Positions 32,580 to 43,720 of a DNA stretch of 64,000 nt are shown in pieces (within the stretch, counting starts at the first letter, position 1; each line of letters opens with the position of its first letter). Both the position numbers and the translations under genes were made by a program. The stretch is from Enoplosus armatus. Lineage: Eukaryota; Chordata; Actinopteri; Centrarchiformes; Enoplosidae. The DNA lies in NCBI RefSeq assembly GCF_043641665.1, contig NC_092195.1:17442774-17506773 (forward strand), read 5' to 3'. Under the pieces are notes generated by a model, which ran no database searches, had not been told where the DNA came from, and saw only the letters and a list, made by a program, of their open reading frames with translations.

Positions 32580-34089
32580 GACGTTTGTGACGCCAGGAGC
32601 CTACGGGGGACGTACAGAAGGTAGAACAGACGTGTTGTCCCGGTTAGCTTGAAGCTCGCTGCTCAAAGGAAACTCGAAATACACAAAAAATGTAGGCAAC
32701 ATCTGTGAGAAACAACACTCGGTTATAAACACTTCTGTTTTATTGTAGTATCAGAATTAGTCATGCCAGTGGTTATATTTCCATGCTGTGGTGGCTTTCA
32801 GTGTAGACAAAAGCTGGTTAGTCACAACTATCATCACTCGCATCCAAAGTACCCTCAGCACATTCCTGACCATGGTTTTGTTTTTATGGTCTTCTGTCAG
32901 CAGCAAGGGTTCCCAAAGTTTTATAGAATTAGGGAATATTGCAAAAAAAGCCACCTCGGGTGTCCACTAAAATGCAGCAGGACTAGTGGGCCAAACAGAG
33001 GCCCGTCTTAAACCAAGACCTCTCATGACTGAACCTCTATTTCAGTGCATTACACCAGTGACCTATTAAGCAGATATACAAACAAACCATATATTAATGC
33101 CCGTTGAAAATGATTCACATGTTGAAAATCATCTCCATACTCTCATTTATCTGTACATTGCACCTAATGGGAACAGAGATCTAAACTCTATATGTAAAGA
33201 CTTCATTGAGTCTGGGAACCACTTGCCAGAGCACTATCCCAATTACCTGAGCTATGTTAACACCTAGATTCTCCAACAGGCTTCTATTAAGGCCTTGCAC
33301 TAAAAAAATAAAACCTCCATGGCTGTGCTATCGAAGCTGCTTTTCCTTTGACTGTCAGAAAATAATTTACTGACATTGGATTATGTTTATAAAGTCTGTG
33401 AGCTCTGCCTGGTGCTTGGAGTGTCAGTTTAAAGAGGAAGAAATTGAAAAAGTTACCTCAAACTGCACACAGATCAACTATATATACACATGATCCACTG
33501 ACAGTAAAACCATCCAGTGATGAGCACGATCAAAATATCAGATTTGCCCATTATTTGTTTGTTTCTGGGGGAAAGAGTAAATGCAGAGATCAGCTTTTCT
33601 TTGTCCTTTCTGTGTACACATTCCTTAAAGACTAATAAATTAAAAGTACATGGGAGCTATCATTCATGTCACATTTAGTAGTTTCAAACACAGCAAATGT
33701 CAACAAAAAAAGGAACAAGTAGGAGTTTGCGGTACGATAAAAAGGTGAAATCATTAAAAGTAAATTTTCTGTGGCAGGTTCATAATTTAAAGTAAAAAGA
33801 AAGTTTGGTGCAAGCGTGGTGGTGCTGTGCAGAGGTCGTTTTCTTTGAAGCAGAGGATAGAGGTTCAGTTAGCTACACAGTTAACGGACTTCAGCCTTTG
33901 AACAGCTGGAGGTGGAGGAGGCGTTTTCACGTTAAAGTCCTTCAGTGTTCTTCTCGAGCCCTGCATGTGTTTTTGTGGTCCAATTTCAGATGGAAATTGT
34001 CTCTCATTGTTAATCCTTTCCTGGTATTGTTCAGGTGGGTGGGAGGATGCGACATTGTGTTTGTGATGTTACATGTGTCCAGCCCACAA
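32580..34089. other. usf2 3' UTR and interval up to the tekt2 promoter
   Basis: A minus-strand AATAAA at 32739-32744 could end a 1.3 kb usf2 3' UTR only about 160 bases upstream of the tekt2 X-box cluster; both genes are on the minus strand. No other gene seen. The GC-rich end at 33.8-34.1 kb is probably usf2 3' UTR. Confidence 0.4.
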
Positions 34090-37000
34090 TCACTGTGGTG
34101 TTGCATCTCCATTGACTTCTACGCCGTGCTGCTGTAGCTGTGCTCGAAGCAGTGCATTATCATTCTTCAGCTCCTCAATCTAGAAAAAAAAAAGAAAGAT
34201 AATTAGACATACAAATAAATAGAAAACAAGCTATATAGTGACACAGTTTCTCTCACTTGTCACAAGTAGTAATTACAGAATCCTGGCACATTGTATTTTC
34301 TTATATTTCCGAAGATTTTTTGAGTTATACCGTGCTCATGTCATATGAGATAGAAGGTAGATTCCCATGAGCGTTCAAGTCATTGGACAACTCAAGACAG
34401 GTAACAAATACTGCTTTCACAACAATTGTAATTACAACTTGGATTGCAGGAAACAAAAAGAGGCTTTGGATGAGGTTAAGTGTATTTTACTCCTGTTTTA
34501 CTTTTGTTATCAAATGATCAAATATTTTATCTGTGGTGTATGCTAACACGTAGCATAAAAATAGCACAAGAAGTCAGCAAAGCGAGTTAGTTGCACAGCT
34601 ACAGGAAGCTAACGTTAGCAAACATTAGCCACTGGCCATACAATTTCAAGTAAGACTGTCGTGGTAAAACCTCTGACTACCTCATGTTCACAGGGCTGCA
34701 TCTCAAATGTTTTGTTTCCATTACACTAAATAAAACGTTAGACATGCACTCAAGGAATAACAGGTTTATATAGGAAGTGAACCTGTTGTCTAAGCAGGTC
34801 GTTGTCCATCTCGACTCGCTCCACCTCTTTGTAACTCTCCTGCAGTCGCTGGTTACTCTGACGGAGCTCTCGGATGTAGTCACAAGCTTTGGACAGGATG
34901 CCACCTTTACTCTGAGAAATAAAGCACATTGAGATGAAGACCACATGTGTGAAATATGACTGATCACTTCCTTTATTACATATTTTTCTTTTTAACCCTT
35001 CAGTTTTTCACATAAATCTTTACTGAACCTTTCCACCAAACCCTTGGTTACATATAAAGCAATATCAGATTAATAAACTGAAGCACTGCCACGTGTCCCT
35101 GCCGAATACAAACGCTACTCAATAGAGTCTCATTGTGACTGAGACTGTGAGACCTTGGCTGTGCCTGGTGTTTCTATCTGACCTTCAGCTTCAGTTATGC
35201 AAGCATGCATTAGGTGAAAGCACAGAAAGCACAGAAAGTGTATTGAAGTATGGAGGTTAGGTTTGTGAGTCTGATGTCACAAAGCTTCATCGTGCATACA
35301 AGCAATGTGAAGACATGGAGGACAGAAAATGTAACGCAGATTCTGATTTGAAAAGACCACACACATAAAAAGCCGTCACTTTCAGCTATGTGACCTCAAA
35401 AAAAACAGAGCCAGATTTAATCTAAAAGACATGTTATTACAGCTCTCTGTCATTATTCTAGATTGAAGAAAAAAACATTTTGAGGACACTCACCGCTCCA
35501 GTTCTGCTGTCTACGCTGCAGTCAGGGATGATTTTTGACAGTGTGACAATCCAGTTGTTAATCTTGTCTCTTCTTCTTCTCTCCACTGCAAAGACAGAAA
35601 GAAAGAAACTTATTTTTTTAACCACCAAGCTGTGGTTCATAACGGGAAATCATTTTTAAAGAGAGTAATCTTTAGGTCCTTTCAAAATGAAAACTTTCAG
35701 GCTCTATAAATACGCACCAAATGAAACTACTATCTGTGTAGCATTTACAAAACACAAGGAAACGTGGACGTCAATAATCATCTCTCACAAAGACAGAATT
35801 AAGACATAAGACTTTCAAACACTCATGACACCAACGACCACATACCTTCATTGTGTTGTGCTCTTCGCCTCTCATCTCTGGGCGCCCGTGGACCCTCCAC
35901 CTTCCTGTAAAGACACAGCAAAACTAATTTAACAATGAAATTATAAATATGAATAAAATGTCAAGATTTTCAATATTAACAACATCTGTAACACCTGAGC
36001 TAGAATCCAGTCAATAATTAAAAATCTTGGCTGTCAAACGCATCTGAACAAAGACCCAAACTTCTTGGCTTTTGCTGTTATTTTCTGGCTGGTTGAGGAC
36101 GAATGCCCACATGCACCATTAGTTTTGGTCTTTATTAGTCTCGTTTGGGGAGGAGGCGCAGACACAACTGAACCTTCGGCTCCTCTGAAAGTTTGGGGGA
36201 TCCAGCCGTTGTATTAGGATGTATAATTTCTTATTAGCCTTATTTGTGCTAACAGGATTTAGTCATAGGATATTGCTAAGCCTAAAGCTGACTGTTAATA
36301 AACCTGCCAACATATAAATCACGACACAAGGATGCTAATGGTTGATTAGTGAGCCACCAAACGTCTGTCTCTACAACACATGATGGGGGCAGGGTGGGGG
36401 CGTATGTGAAAGTTCTTCTCACCAGTTTGTACTGCCATGCTGCAACATCTCGCTTTCACCAAGGTCTCTGGGGATGGCAGGTAAGTAGGACAGAGTGTGG
36501 TTTTCAGATGTTGGATGTTTTAAATGATGGATATTGATTTTTTTTCTTTTTTTTTGTATCTTCATTTGAACACACAATGACAAAAACTAAATCATTCCAA
36601 AAAAAAAGGGAAGGAAGAGGTAAAGAACATCCGGTCCACTGTGAAGTTACAGGGAGAGGAGGTGAGGAAATGCGGAGGAGAGAAGTCGGCCAAACACGTG
36701 GGGAGAGGGTTATGGTGATTTGGTAACTTCAGGGAAAGGATGAAGGTGTTTTGTTATACTCACGCAGTGTAGGTGTGTGTACGTGGTGCGATGGTACGAG
36801 GGGCCGTCGTCTGCAGCACCTCAGGGGGGCTCATCATCACGTAAAACTGACCTGGATTATAAAGAGACAAACAAAAGTTATCCTCAATGTGATGATTTAA
36901 TAATAAATGCTGGATCAGGGACGTGATGTGGGTCAAAGGACGAAAAGACAAGGTGTCTTCTCACCTCCTGCCTGCGTGATGGTTGGGTCGGCGGTGGCCT

Positions 37001-39401
37001 GCACCGACACGGCCGTGGCTGTTCCATCGCTGACGGTGGCGGCAGGGAAATAAGCGAAACGCGTCTCTCCTCCCACCGTCTCCCCGGCAGGACTGCCGCC
37101 ATTGCTGAAAGGGTTCTGGATAACAGCCTGGCAGACGGTGGAGTCAGAGACAAGTCGGTCAAACAGTAAACAACAACAACAACAACAACAACTAATATAT
37201 AATAGATAGTAAGGCTCCGTATGGCTTTGTTTGTGTGGTTCTGAGGAACAAGTAAGTTCGACCAATCAATTTATGCTGTTACTGTAGGTCGAGTATTTAT
37301 TCTGTACTTGTGCTCTGTGCGTTGACACATTTTCATATCTGTGTTGCTGATGTCAAAGTATGAACTGCAGAGTCAATTCAACAGCTCAAAAGGCCATCGT
37401 CCGTGAGTAAACCCCACTACGACTTAGACACGAATCACATCCTCACACCCGCTCCGGTCTCGCAGTCAGTTTGCTCACCTGAGCCACTGCCTGAGGGGCT
37501 CCAGCAAACGCCGCGGTGGAGACGACGCTGACGGCTCCGGTCCCGTCAGCTGTTGCTTCTAATTGATCGTCCGTCACCTGAACCACACGATAGGTCACCT
37601 GGAGACGGAGCGCACAGCAGATCTCTCAAAATAAGGAGGAGTGATCACACTTGTTACCAAAACACAGTCGTTTCAGTTCAGTTGTTTTGCTAAGCTTCTG
37701 AGCATGAGTAACTGGTTATCAGGTGTCATCATCTAACTCATCTGCTTTCCCATGACAGCTTATGGTTCGTGGTTATTTCCAGAATTCAAATGAATCACTA
37801 GAAAATATGCCTGGTGTGAACGTAGATAAGAATAAGTAAACGTAATCAATCATCCAACAGCACACTGAACTTCAACCTTAAAATGAACCATTAGCTACAC
37901 CCCTCCGCCAAACAGCTATTGTCCAATCACAGCGTAGCATCCAGATGTTGAAGCGTGCGTGCATGGGGCTGCGGTAAGAGAAGGACTCTGCATCAAGAGA
38001 GCTCTTCTTCTCCAGCCTTTTCCAAAACATATTTTCTGACACGTTAGACCCACTCAGTCCTCTGAAGTCTACGAACCTTTATTTTCATTAAGTGTGACTG
38101 AATTCTCTTGTTGTATGTTGCATCTGTGATGTTCCCATCTCTCTTGAAGCTTAACTAACTAACAAAGATGTAAAAAACACTGTTCTGCGTGCTCACCTGT
38201 CCTCCACTGTTCTCTGTGCGGAACTGGTACTGCACATTGTGGTCAGCGAACGCAGCCTGCGGGACACCGGTGATGGTCACTGCAGTCTGCTCCTCCGTCC
38301 CCACCGCCTCCCCTGCAACACACAGGTCAACACGTTTCAACCCTGCGCCGCTGCACCGAGGCAGAGCTACGATGAGACAGATGTGACAGATGTGAGTGGA
38401 CGCATTTCTGCAGACGACGGCCGTAGACATGCACACATGTTGCTCAACGTTCTCGTGTCTCAAAGACGCAAAACCTAAATTTGCATCGCAAAGAGTTTTA
38501 TTTTGAGAAAAGAAGCAGATTGTTTGCTTCACTTGTCAGGATCAGAAGAAGCGAGGCTCCCACCTTCCTGTAGCTGCACCACCTCTTCTGTTTCCTGTTT
38601 GTCGTGACTGAAAACAAAAGAAAAAACACAGATGAGTCAATTTCAGAGCTGAACCCAACATGCACACTTTCTCAGAAATAAGATAAGCAATAATTAGTTG
38701 TAATCAATCTATAGGTGGAGCAGGCTTCTCATAGCAGGCTTGTGGATAGAGGGCGCCCCCAGCTGGCCACAGGAGGACATGACGTATGAGACATAAATAA
38801 AGTGATAAATAACTGGCGTGAGAGAGTGACAGAAATCGTGTTTTCTGCAACTTCCAGGAGGGAAATTACAGTTATTAGTGGATTAAAATTCAAGTCTAAG
38901 TGGTTTGATTAGCTGCACAAAGAAAAACAAACTTCACAAATAACTATAATACTCGTAACACCGCCCCTCCCAGTTTAATTTAAACATTTTAATCCAAAAA
39001 GAGCTGCATCAGGTGCAGTAACAGCCCGGTGCAGTCAGATGTTACCCCGAAACACAGTCACTAAGTGCTGCTGTGCATTTGTCCTTCTTGACACCCAAAT
39101 AAAACAGTAATCGTGATGTTACAGATTTGCAAAAAGGGCGCTCAGTTTCTGCTGAAAATGTCTTCATGGATGCCGAAACGCATCAACCCCGCAAGCTGCA
39201 CAGCCGCAGACTCCGGCAGAAGGTAAAAAGCGAAACAATGCACCGATATTAAAAGTATCTGGAGCATGCGGGATATTAACAGAGCATTGCGTTGCAAGGA
39301 GAAAAAGGTTTTAGGCCGTGGTGGGAGCCATGGCTGAGCAGGAAGCGGGCAGCAGCCTCTCACCTCGCCGAGCTGTCCAGACTCTGCTCCAGCATATCCA
39401 T
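34090..39401 (-). CDS. usf2: Upstream stimulatory factor 2 (bHLH-leucine zipper)
   Basis: Nuclear transcription factor binding CACGTG E-boxes as homo- or heterodimers with USF1. Ten coding exons on the minus strand: 39401-39364, 38607-38564, 38312-38197, 37598-37479, 37127-36965, 36851-36764, 35904-35846, 35585-35494, 34911-34783, 34179-34090; 312 residues (human 346). The start MDMLEQSLDSS and the exon-2 join to SHDKQETEEVVQLQE match human MDMLDPGLD...SHDK...VELQE. Then come EEQTAVTITGV, DHNVQYQFRTENSGGQVTYR, AVIQNPFSNGGSP, ETRFAYFPAA and the USF-specific region GGQFYVMMSPPEVLQT-APRT. The basic region RDERRRAQHNEVERRRRDK (about residues 199-217) retains the His, Glu and Arg base contacts; helix-loop-helix and zipper follow (SKGGILSKACDYIRELRQ, LLRQQIEELKNDNALLRAQL). 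IRELRQ, NALLRAQLQQH and the QYQFRTE region identify USF2 rather than USF1. Confidence 0.96.
37169..37192. repeat. (CAA)n microsatellite
   Basis: Eight AAC-type units just upstream (on the minus strand) of usf2 exon 5. Confidence 0.85.
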
Positions 39402-39511
39402 GAAGCTTTTGCGGGTGTAAAACGCCGATATTCAACGACACTGATTTACGGAGATGGAAGCGCTGATCACGGGGACAAACACACGGGTCATGTGAGGAAG
39501 ACAGTCCAGGA

Positions 39512-39517
39512 CACGTG
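39512..39517. promoter_or_regulatory. usf2: CACGTG E-box upstream of usf2
   Basis: Perfect palindromic USF/MYC-type E-box 111 bases before the usf2 start codon in a GC-rich region, probably promoter or 5' UTR. Allows autoregulation; function not shown. Confidence 0.5.
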
Positions 39518-39955
39518 AGGCACCGACCGGGCAAGGAGCTAAAATGGAGGCCGCTGCTGAGCAGGACGGAGCCGTCTGCGTCTGTGCGGAAAACCCCAAA
39601 AAAACAAAACACTCCGGGTTTTTACGCGGCTTCGCGGAGGCGGTGGAGCTCCGCCAGGCGGGTTAAGATCGTTAAAGTCTTTTAGATCGACTGGCGGGTG
39701 CACGGAGAGAGGATTATTTCTCTTTGAACAGTTCGTCGGGAATCTTTTTTTTTTTTTTTTTGTCCTCGGTTTCCTTTTTGTTGCTCTGCTGCGCACAGCT
39801 GCTGTTTATCCGCGCAAAGCTGCGGGCTGCGACATGCGCTCAATAAGATATGGAGTGGACTCGTTACTGCGTTTAGTTATGTGGAGAAGTTGGTGTTTTA
39901 TTTCACTGACTGTCGCTTTGTCTCTGTAACATTTCACACGTTGTAACTCGGTATT

Positions 39956-39963
39956 CACGTGAC
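39956..39963. promoter_or_regulatory. usf2: TCACGTGA E-box upstream of usf2
   Basis: Optimal-type extended USF site (TCACGTGA) about 555 bases upstream of the usf2 ATG, within the same GC-rich region that ends near 40.05 kb. Confidence 0.4.
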
Positions 39964-40864
39964 TCCTCGGGTGCGAACAGTTTGGAGGTTAGAAGCGGCG
40001 GATCGCGTCTGTTCTCGGTTTATTTCTGCATTCAAACTCGCACATTTCTTGGATTATTTTTGTGCTTTTGAGACAATGTTGTTTATTATTTCTCCAGGGA
40101 ATCATATTCATCTGTAAAGTATTTATCTAACAGACACACGCCGACAACCAGCTCCTGCACGGCACTTTTTTCAGGTCCTGTGCCCAGGTGACCACCGAGA
40201 TCCAATACGGGTTTTCCCACAAACCACATGACATAAAATGTCCACGTCGTGCCACAAACCGACAGCCGCTCAAACGTTTCCTCATAATTCACAATTTTTA
40301 TGTCGTGTTTGACAGCTAGTGCCAGTTTCTACTTCAGCATCTGAAGGCAGATTGAGTCTTTTTAAAGTCGGTGTCAAGCTTTCCATCAAATCGAGCCAGT
40401 GGGAGACGATGGTGCATCTGTCAGCAGGCAGGACCCCCCCCCCCTGCAGGAGACTCAGCAACTCACTGAACTACATCTACACATGCCCCCCCCCCCCCCC
40501 CGCCCCCCTCAAGTGTTTTATTAAATTCACAAATTAAGTGTTTCAATTAACATGAGTTCCAGTTTTTATTTTCATTTGGCGCCAGTGAGACTTTACATGA
40601 CGTGCAGTCCAACTGCTGAGCTGCACAGTGAACAATTACCAGCTTTAAAGTGATGAAGTAATCACTGTCCAGAGCAGTTTGGAAGAGACTGGGAGTAAAT
40701 AGAAAGTGTTTTGCACATCAGAAAACTTCAGAAAGCAGACGTTAACACTTAATACACCTTCAAACTCCTCAGAACAGCTTAACAATATAAATAGAATCGA
40801 GCAAAGACAAGAATAGAGTAGAATACCAAGCAGACATCAGTGCACCTGATGCACGTTTATCCCC

Positions 40865-41060
40865 CCCGGATCAATGGTTCCTAACCTGGGGGTCAGCATC
40901 CTCCAAGGGGTCGCAACATACATCTGAGGGAGCACAAGATGATAAAAGAGCTAAGACAGAAAGAAAAAAAAACATGTCTAACACATAAAATAAACATGTT
41001 TATTAAATCTGACTTTTTCTTAATACTTTATCCTCTTCAGGTCTGTCAAATAAAACAAAT
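40865..41060. repeat. Dispersed 'ggttcctaacctgggggtc' repeat
   Basis: Contains tcaatggttcctaacctggg, gtcagcatcctccaaggggt and cgcaacatacatctgaggga, which I recognise as a widespread vertebrate/fish repeat end, followed by an AT-rich tail. Class uncertain. Confidence 0.5.
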
Positions 41061-41678
41061 AGTGGAGCCCTTCTGATCGATCGAGGAGGCGCCGACTGTA
41101 ATCACAATGTCACAGGTTGAAGCACGTCCTCGTTTCCTGTCTGTTTACTCTCAACAAAGGCACAAAATGACCCCAGAAGAAAACAAATACATGAAGGAAA
41201 AAATCACTTTGATGTTCACAGAAGAAGGTTGGGAAGCACCCTCAAAAATACAGAAGGGTCCAACATGTCCAATAACACACTTAATAATTAATTGTGTTAT
41301 TCGCTGAAAGGGCCTCTTGCTAAGTGTGTGATGATTGATATCAAAACTGACAACGAATAAAATAATAAATTCCTTGTAAGCATAAGTTTGCAAAAGAAAA
41401 CCATGAGCTTTATTTCACATTTAAGGTTGGAAAAACTTTTATCCCACTCTGTCTCTACGGTTTCACATACTGTCACCTTCCTAAAATAATGGCCTAAGTG
41501 GTCTAAATCATCTCCTCATGATGCTGGCCACCTCCGGTAAAGTCGCCTGCATCCTCAGTTGAACAGATCACGCAAGTCTACCCCTGTAGTATAATGGCCT
41601 GAGTGTCAAGAGTGTGACCGGTTTTTTTTCCTAAGTCAAAAGACAATGTGACTTAGGCAATTTTACAAGCTTTTCAAG

Positions 41679-41757
41679 ATGGCGGCTGCTTCAAGAAGAA
41701 CAAAAATCTGCCGAGCCACTGAAGTTATTTCCATGATTCAGGGCTCGTCCCCTATTG
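41679..41757 (+). other. Candidate first coding exon, unrecognised
   Basis: ATG in a good Kozak context (CAAGATGG) opens 26 codons reading MAAASRRTKICRATEVISMI then QGSSPI, and stops at a strong donor CCTATTG/GTAAGTG. I do not recognise the peptide. No second exon was found: the best downstream acceptor-like site, near 42306, gives an immediate stop in the required phase. Palindromic cctaagtca...tgacttagg lies just upstream (41630-41656). It may be the first exon of a gene or repeat-derived transcript, or chance. Confidence 0.25.
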
Positions 41758-42960
41758 GTAAGTGATGAGGTTTACTGTAATATAGGCTAGGTTATAAATA
41801 TTGCATAGTTATTTAGTCTTTTTAGTCAGCAACATAGCTAAGTCCATGAAGCTAGCATTCAGCAAAGAGTGGGAAGGCTCCAGAATCTGTGGCTGTTACA
41901 AGTGAAAGGCTTTCTGTGAACTCTTTTCTGTCTTTTCAAACAATATTTCATCTACAGTTTTTGTCTCGTTTTTTCCACATTACATGATCTAATTAAGAAA
42001 GATTTGAATACCGTATTATAATCTAACAGCTAGAAGTGATGTGTATAACTAAAAAATTACAAAGGATCCTCTTTACTTTTGTGTTTTTATTTAATGAAAA
42101 TCTCACTTGAACATAATATTAGTAATCAGAGTTGAGGGTTTAAAATTGCTGAAGTCACAAAGGCACGTTCAAAAATTTGCCTAAGTCATTTATTCCTCTT
42201 ATGTTACATAATTGACAGACATTGTTATTAGTATGTCAATAGTCATCTATTGTCCTTTTTGAGTGAAATTATTAATAAATATCATATATTCAATATTTGG
42301 TTCAGTTTTTTGTGTTTTCTGAAAAACCTGAAAAAATGACTTGGGCCATTATTTTAAGAGGGTGTAGATATATAACCCGTATGGAAGCCACAGTACATGA
42401 TGTTTACACTGAGAGAAAATACTCGACTGTTTTATCATGGCATCAAATGGAAATACATATTCTAGATGTCAAAACTCAGCCTGCATGATCTTTTTCTTTG
42501 CTCACCAACAGGCCACTTGGATTTAACTGACTTAAGAACCCCAGTTATACATTTCTGGGGTTTGCTTCAACACGTTTAATTATATTTTTGTTGCTGTGTC
42601 CAACTTGTGAGAATCTCTTGAGATGTTTTATGAAATCTGATAGAAGTGTGTAAACGGAACTGATCTTTTATATGTTTTAACTGAAGAATCAGGAAGTCAT
42701 TTAGATTATGTCGTGTCGAGTCAGTATGCATTAAAAAAAAAAAAGAAGAAGCTCTGAAAAAGTTCTGTGTTCAAGGGTTAAAACAATCTGAACTTCACGC
42801 TAAACTTCATGGAGAAGCGTGAGTGGCGTGGTTCAAGTCAAACACTGTAAATGAGCTCTCACACAATAGATCTGCAAAAGATTATCCCATGTATGTGTCA
42901 CATGGCATTGTGCGTTTTTTGTGTAGATGGTGACTCATTCATTCAGACTGCACACCCATT

Positions 42961-43016
42961 AGAGAGAGCGAGACAGAGAGAGAGAGACAGAGAGAGAGAC
43001 AGAGAGAGAGAGAGAG
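42961..43016. repeat. (GA)n-rich simple repeat before lmna exon 1
   Basis: Purine-rich GAGACAGA/GAGA array immediately upstream of the inferred lmna noncoding exon. GA repeats in fish promoters can bind GAGA-like factors; no function claimed. Confidence 0.85.
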
Positions 43017-43099
43017 GAACAACCACCTACCAAGTGCCAAACTTGAGGCCAACCTCTCTCCTCTCCTCCCATCTCATTCTTTCCTATATGGGCACCCAC

Positions 43100-43252
43100 A
43101 GATGGATCTGCAGACAGCGCAGTAACAGACTGAACAGTGTCGGAGAAGTAAGAGGGACCCTCTGATCACAGGATAACAAAGAAATCCAACAGAGAAGCCT
43201 ACGAATATCCTCGGAGCAGAGCTTTCTCCTCAGCTGACCAGCTTTAAAAAAG
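43100..43252 (+). other. lmna: Inferred lmna noncoding exon 1 (3' edge firm)
   Basis: A G/C-richer stretch ends at a donor, TTTAAAAAAG/GTAAATC. The matching acceptor AAAGATAGCAG at 43709-43710 leaves ten leader bases before the coding ATG at 43721. The 5' edge is nominal. Confidence 0.45.
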
Positions 43253-43720
43253 GTAAATCTTCCCGTCAGAGTTGGCATCTTCTGTGCTGGAACATTACTT
43301 TGAGTTTTGGGTGGAGTCGATAACCCCTCCCATGTCTTTTGATTAATTATACTCCATGTCTTTTGTATGTTTTATGCCATTGCACTCAAAAGAGTTGGAA
43401 GTTTCTGGATATTTTGCAGTGAATTTTGCTTTCTTTTCAATTCTAAACTTGCAGTTATAACTTTGTTATACTCGTATGGAGGATCAAACATCCACACTGT
43501 TCCTTAAAAGTAAAAATAGACTTCAGTGGATGAAATAGGCATGTTTTTAATAATTGATTTCTGGATTTATTTTAACAGTGGTGAATGTATACACTATAAT
43601 GCAGTGCAATACCTGTACATGCATATGTACATGAGAATAAAAAATTCCATTATTGTAAACTTTCAGAATAATTAAGTTGAAAATCATGTCTGTTTCTGGA
43701 AAGATAGCAGATAAGTCATA

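Larger units (their letters stand above)
39402..43099. other. Divergent interval between usf2 and lmna
   Basis: 39.4-40.05 kb is GC-rich and probably holds the usf2 promoter and leader. Poly-C tracts occur at about 40434-40445 and 40485-40501. A dispersed repeat lies at 40865-41060. A candidate first exon at 41679-41757 is listed separately. 41.8-42.9 kb is AT-rich with nothing else recognised. Confidence 0.5.

Noticed and set aside
32763..33011. Plus-strand 82-codon frame beginning MPVVIFPCCGG
   Set aside because: No family resemblance, no splice structure, and located in the inferred usf2 3' UTR region.
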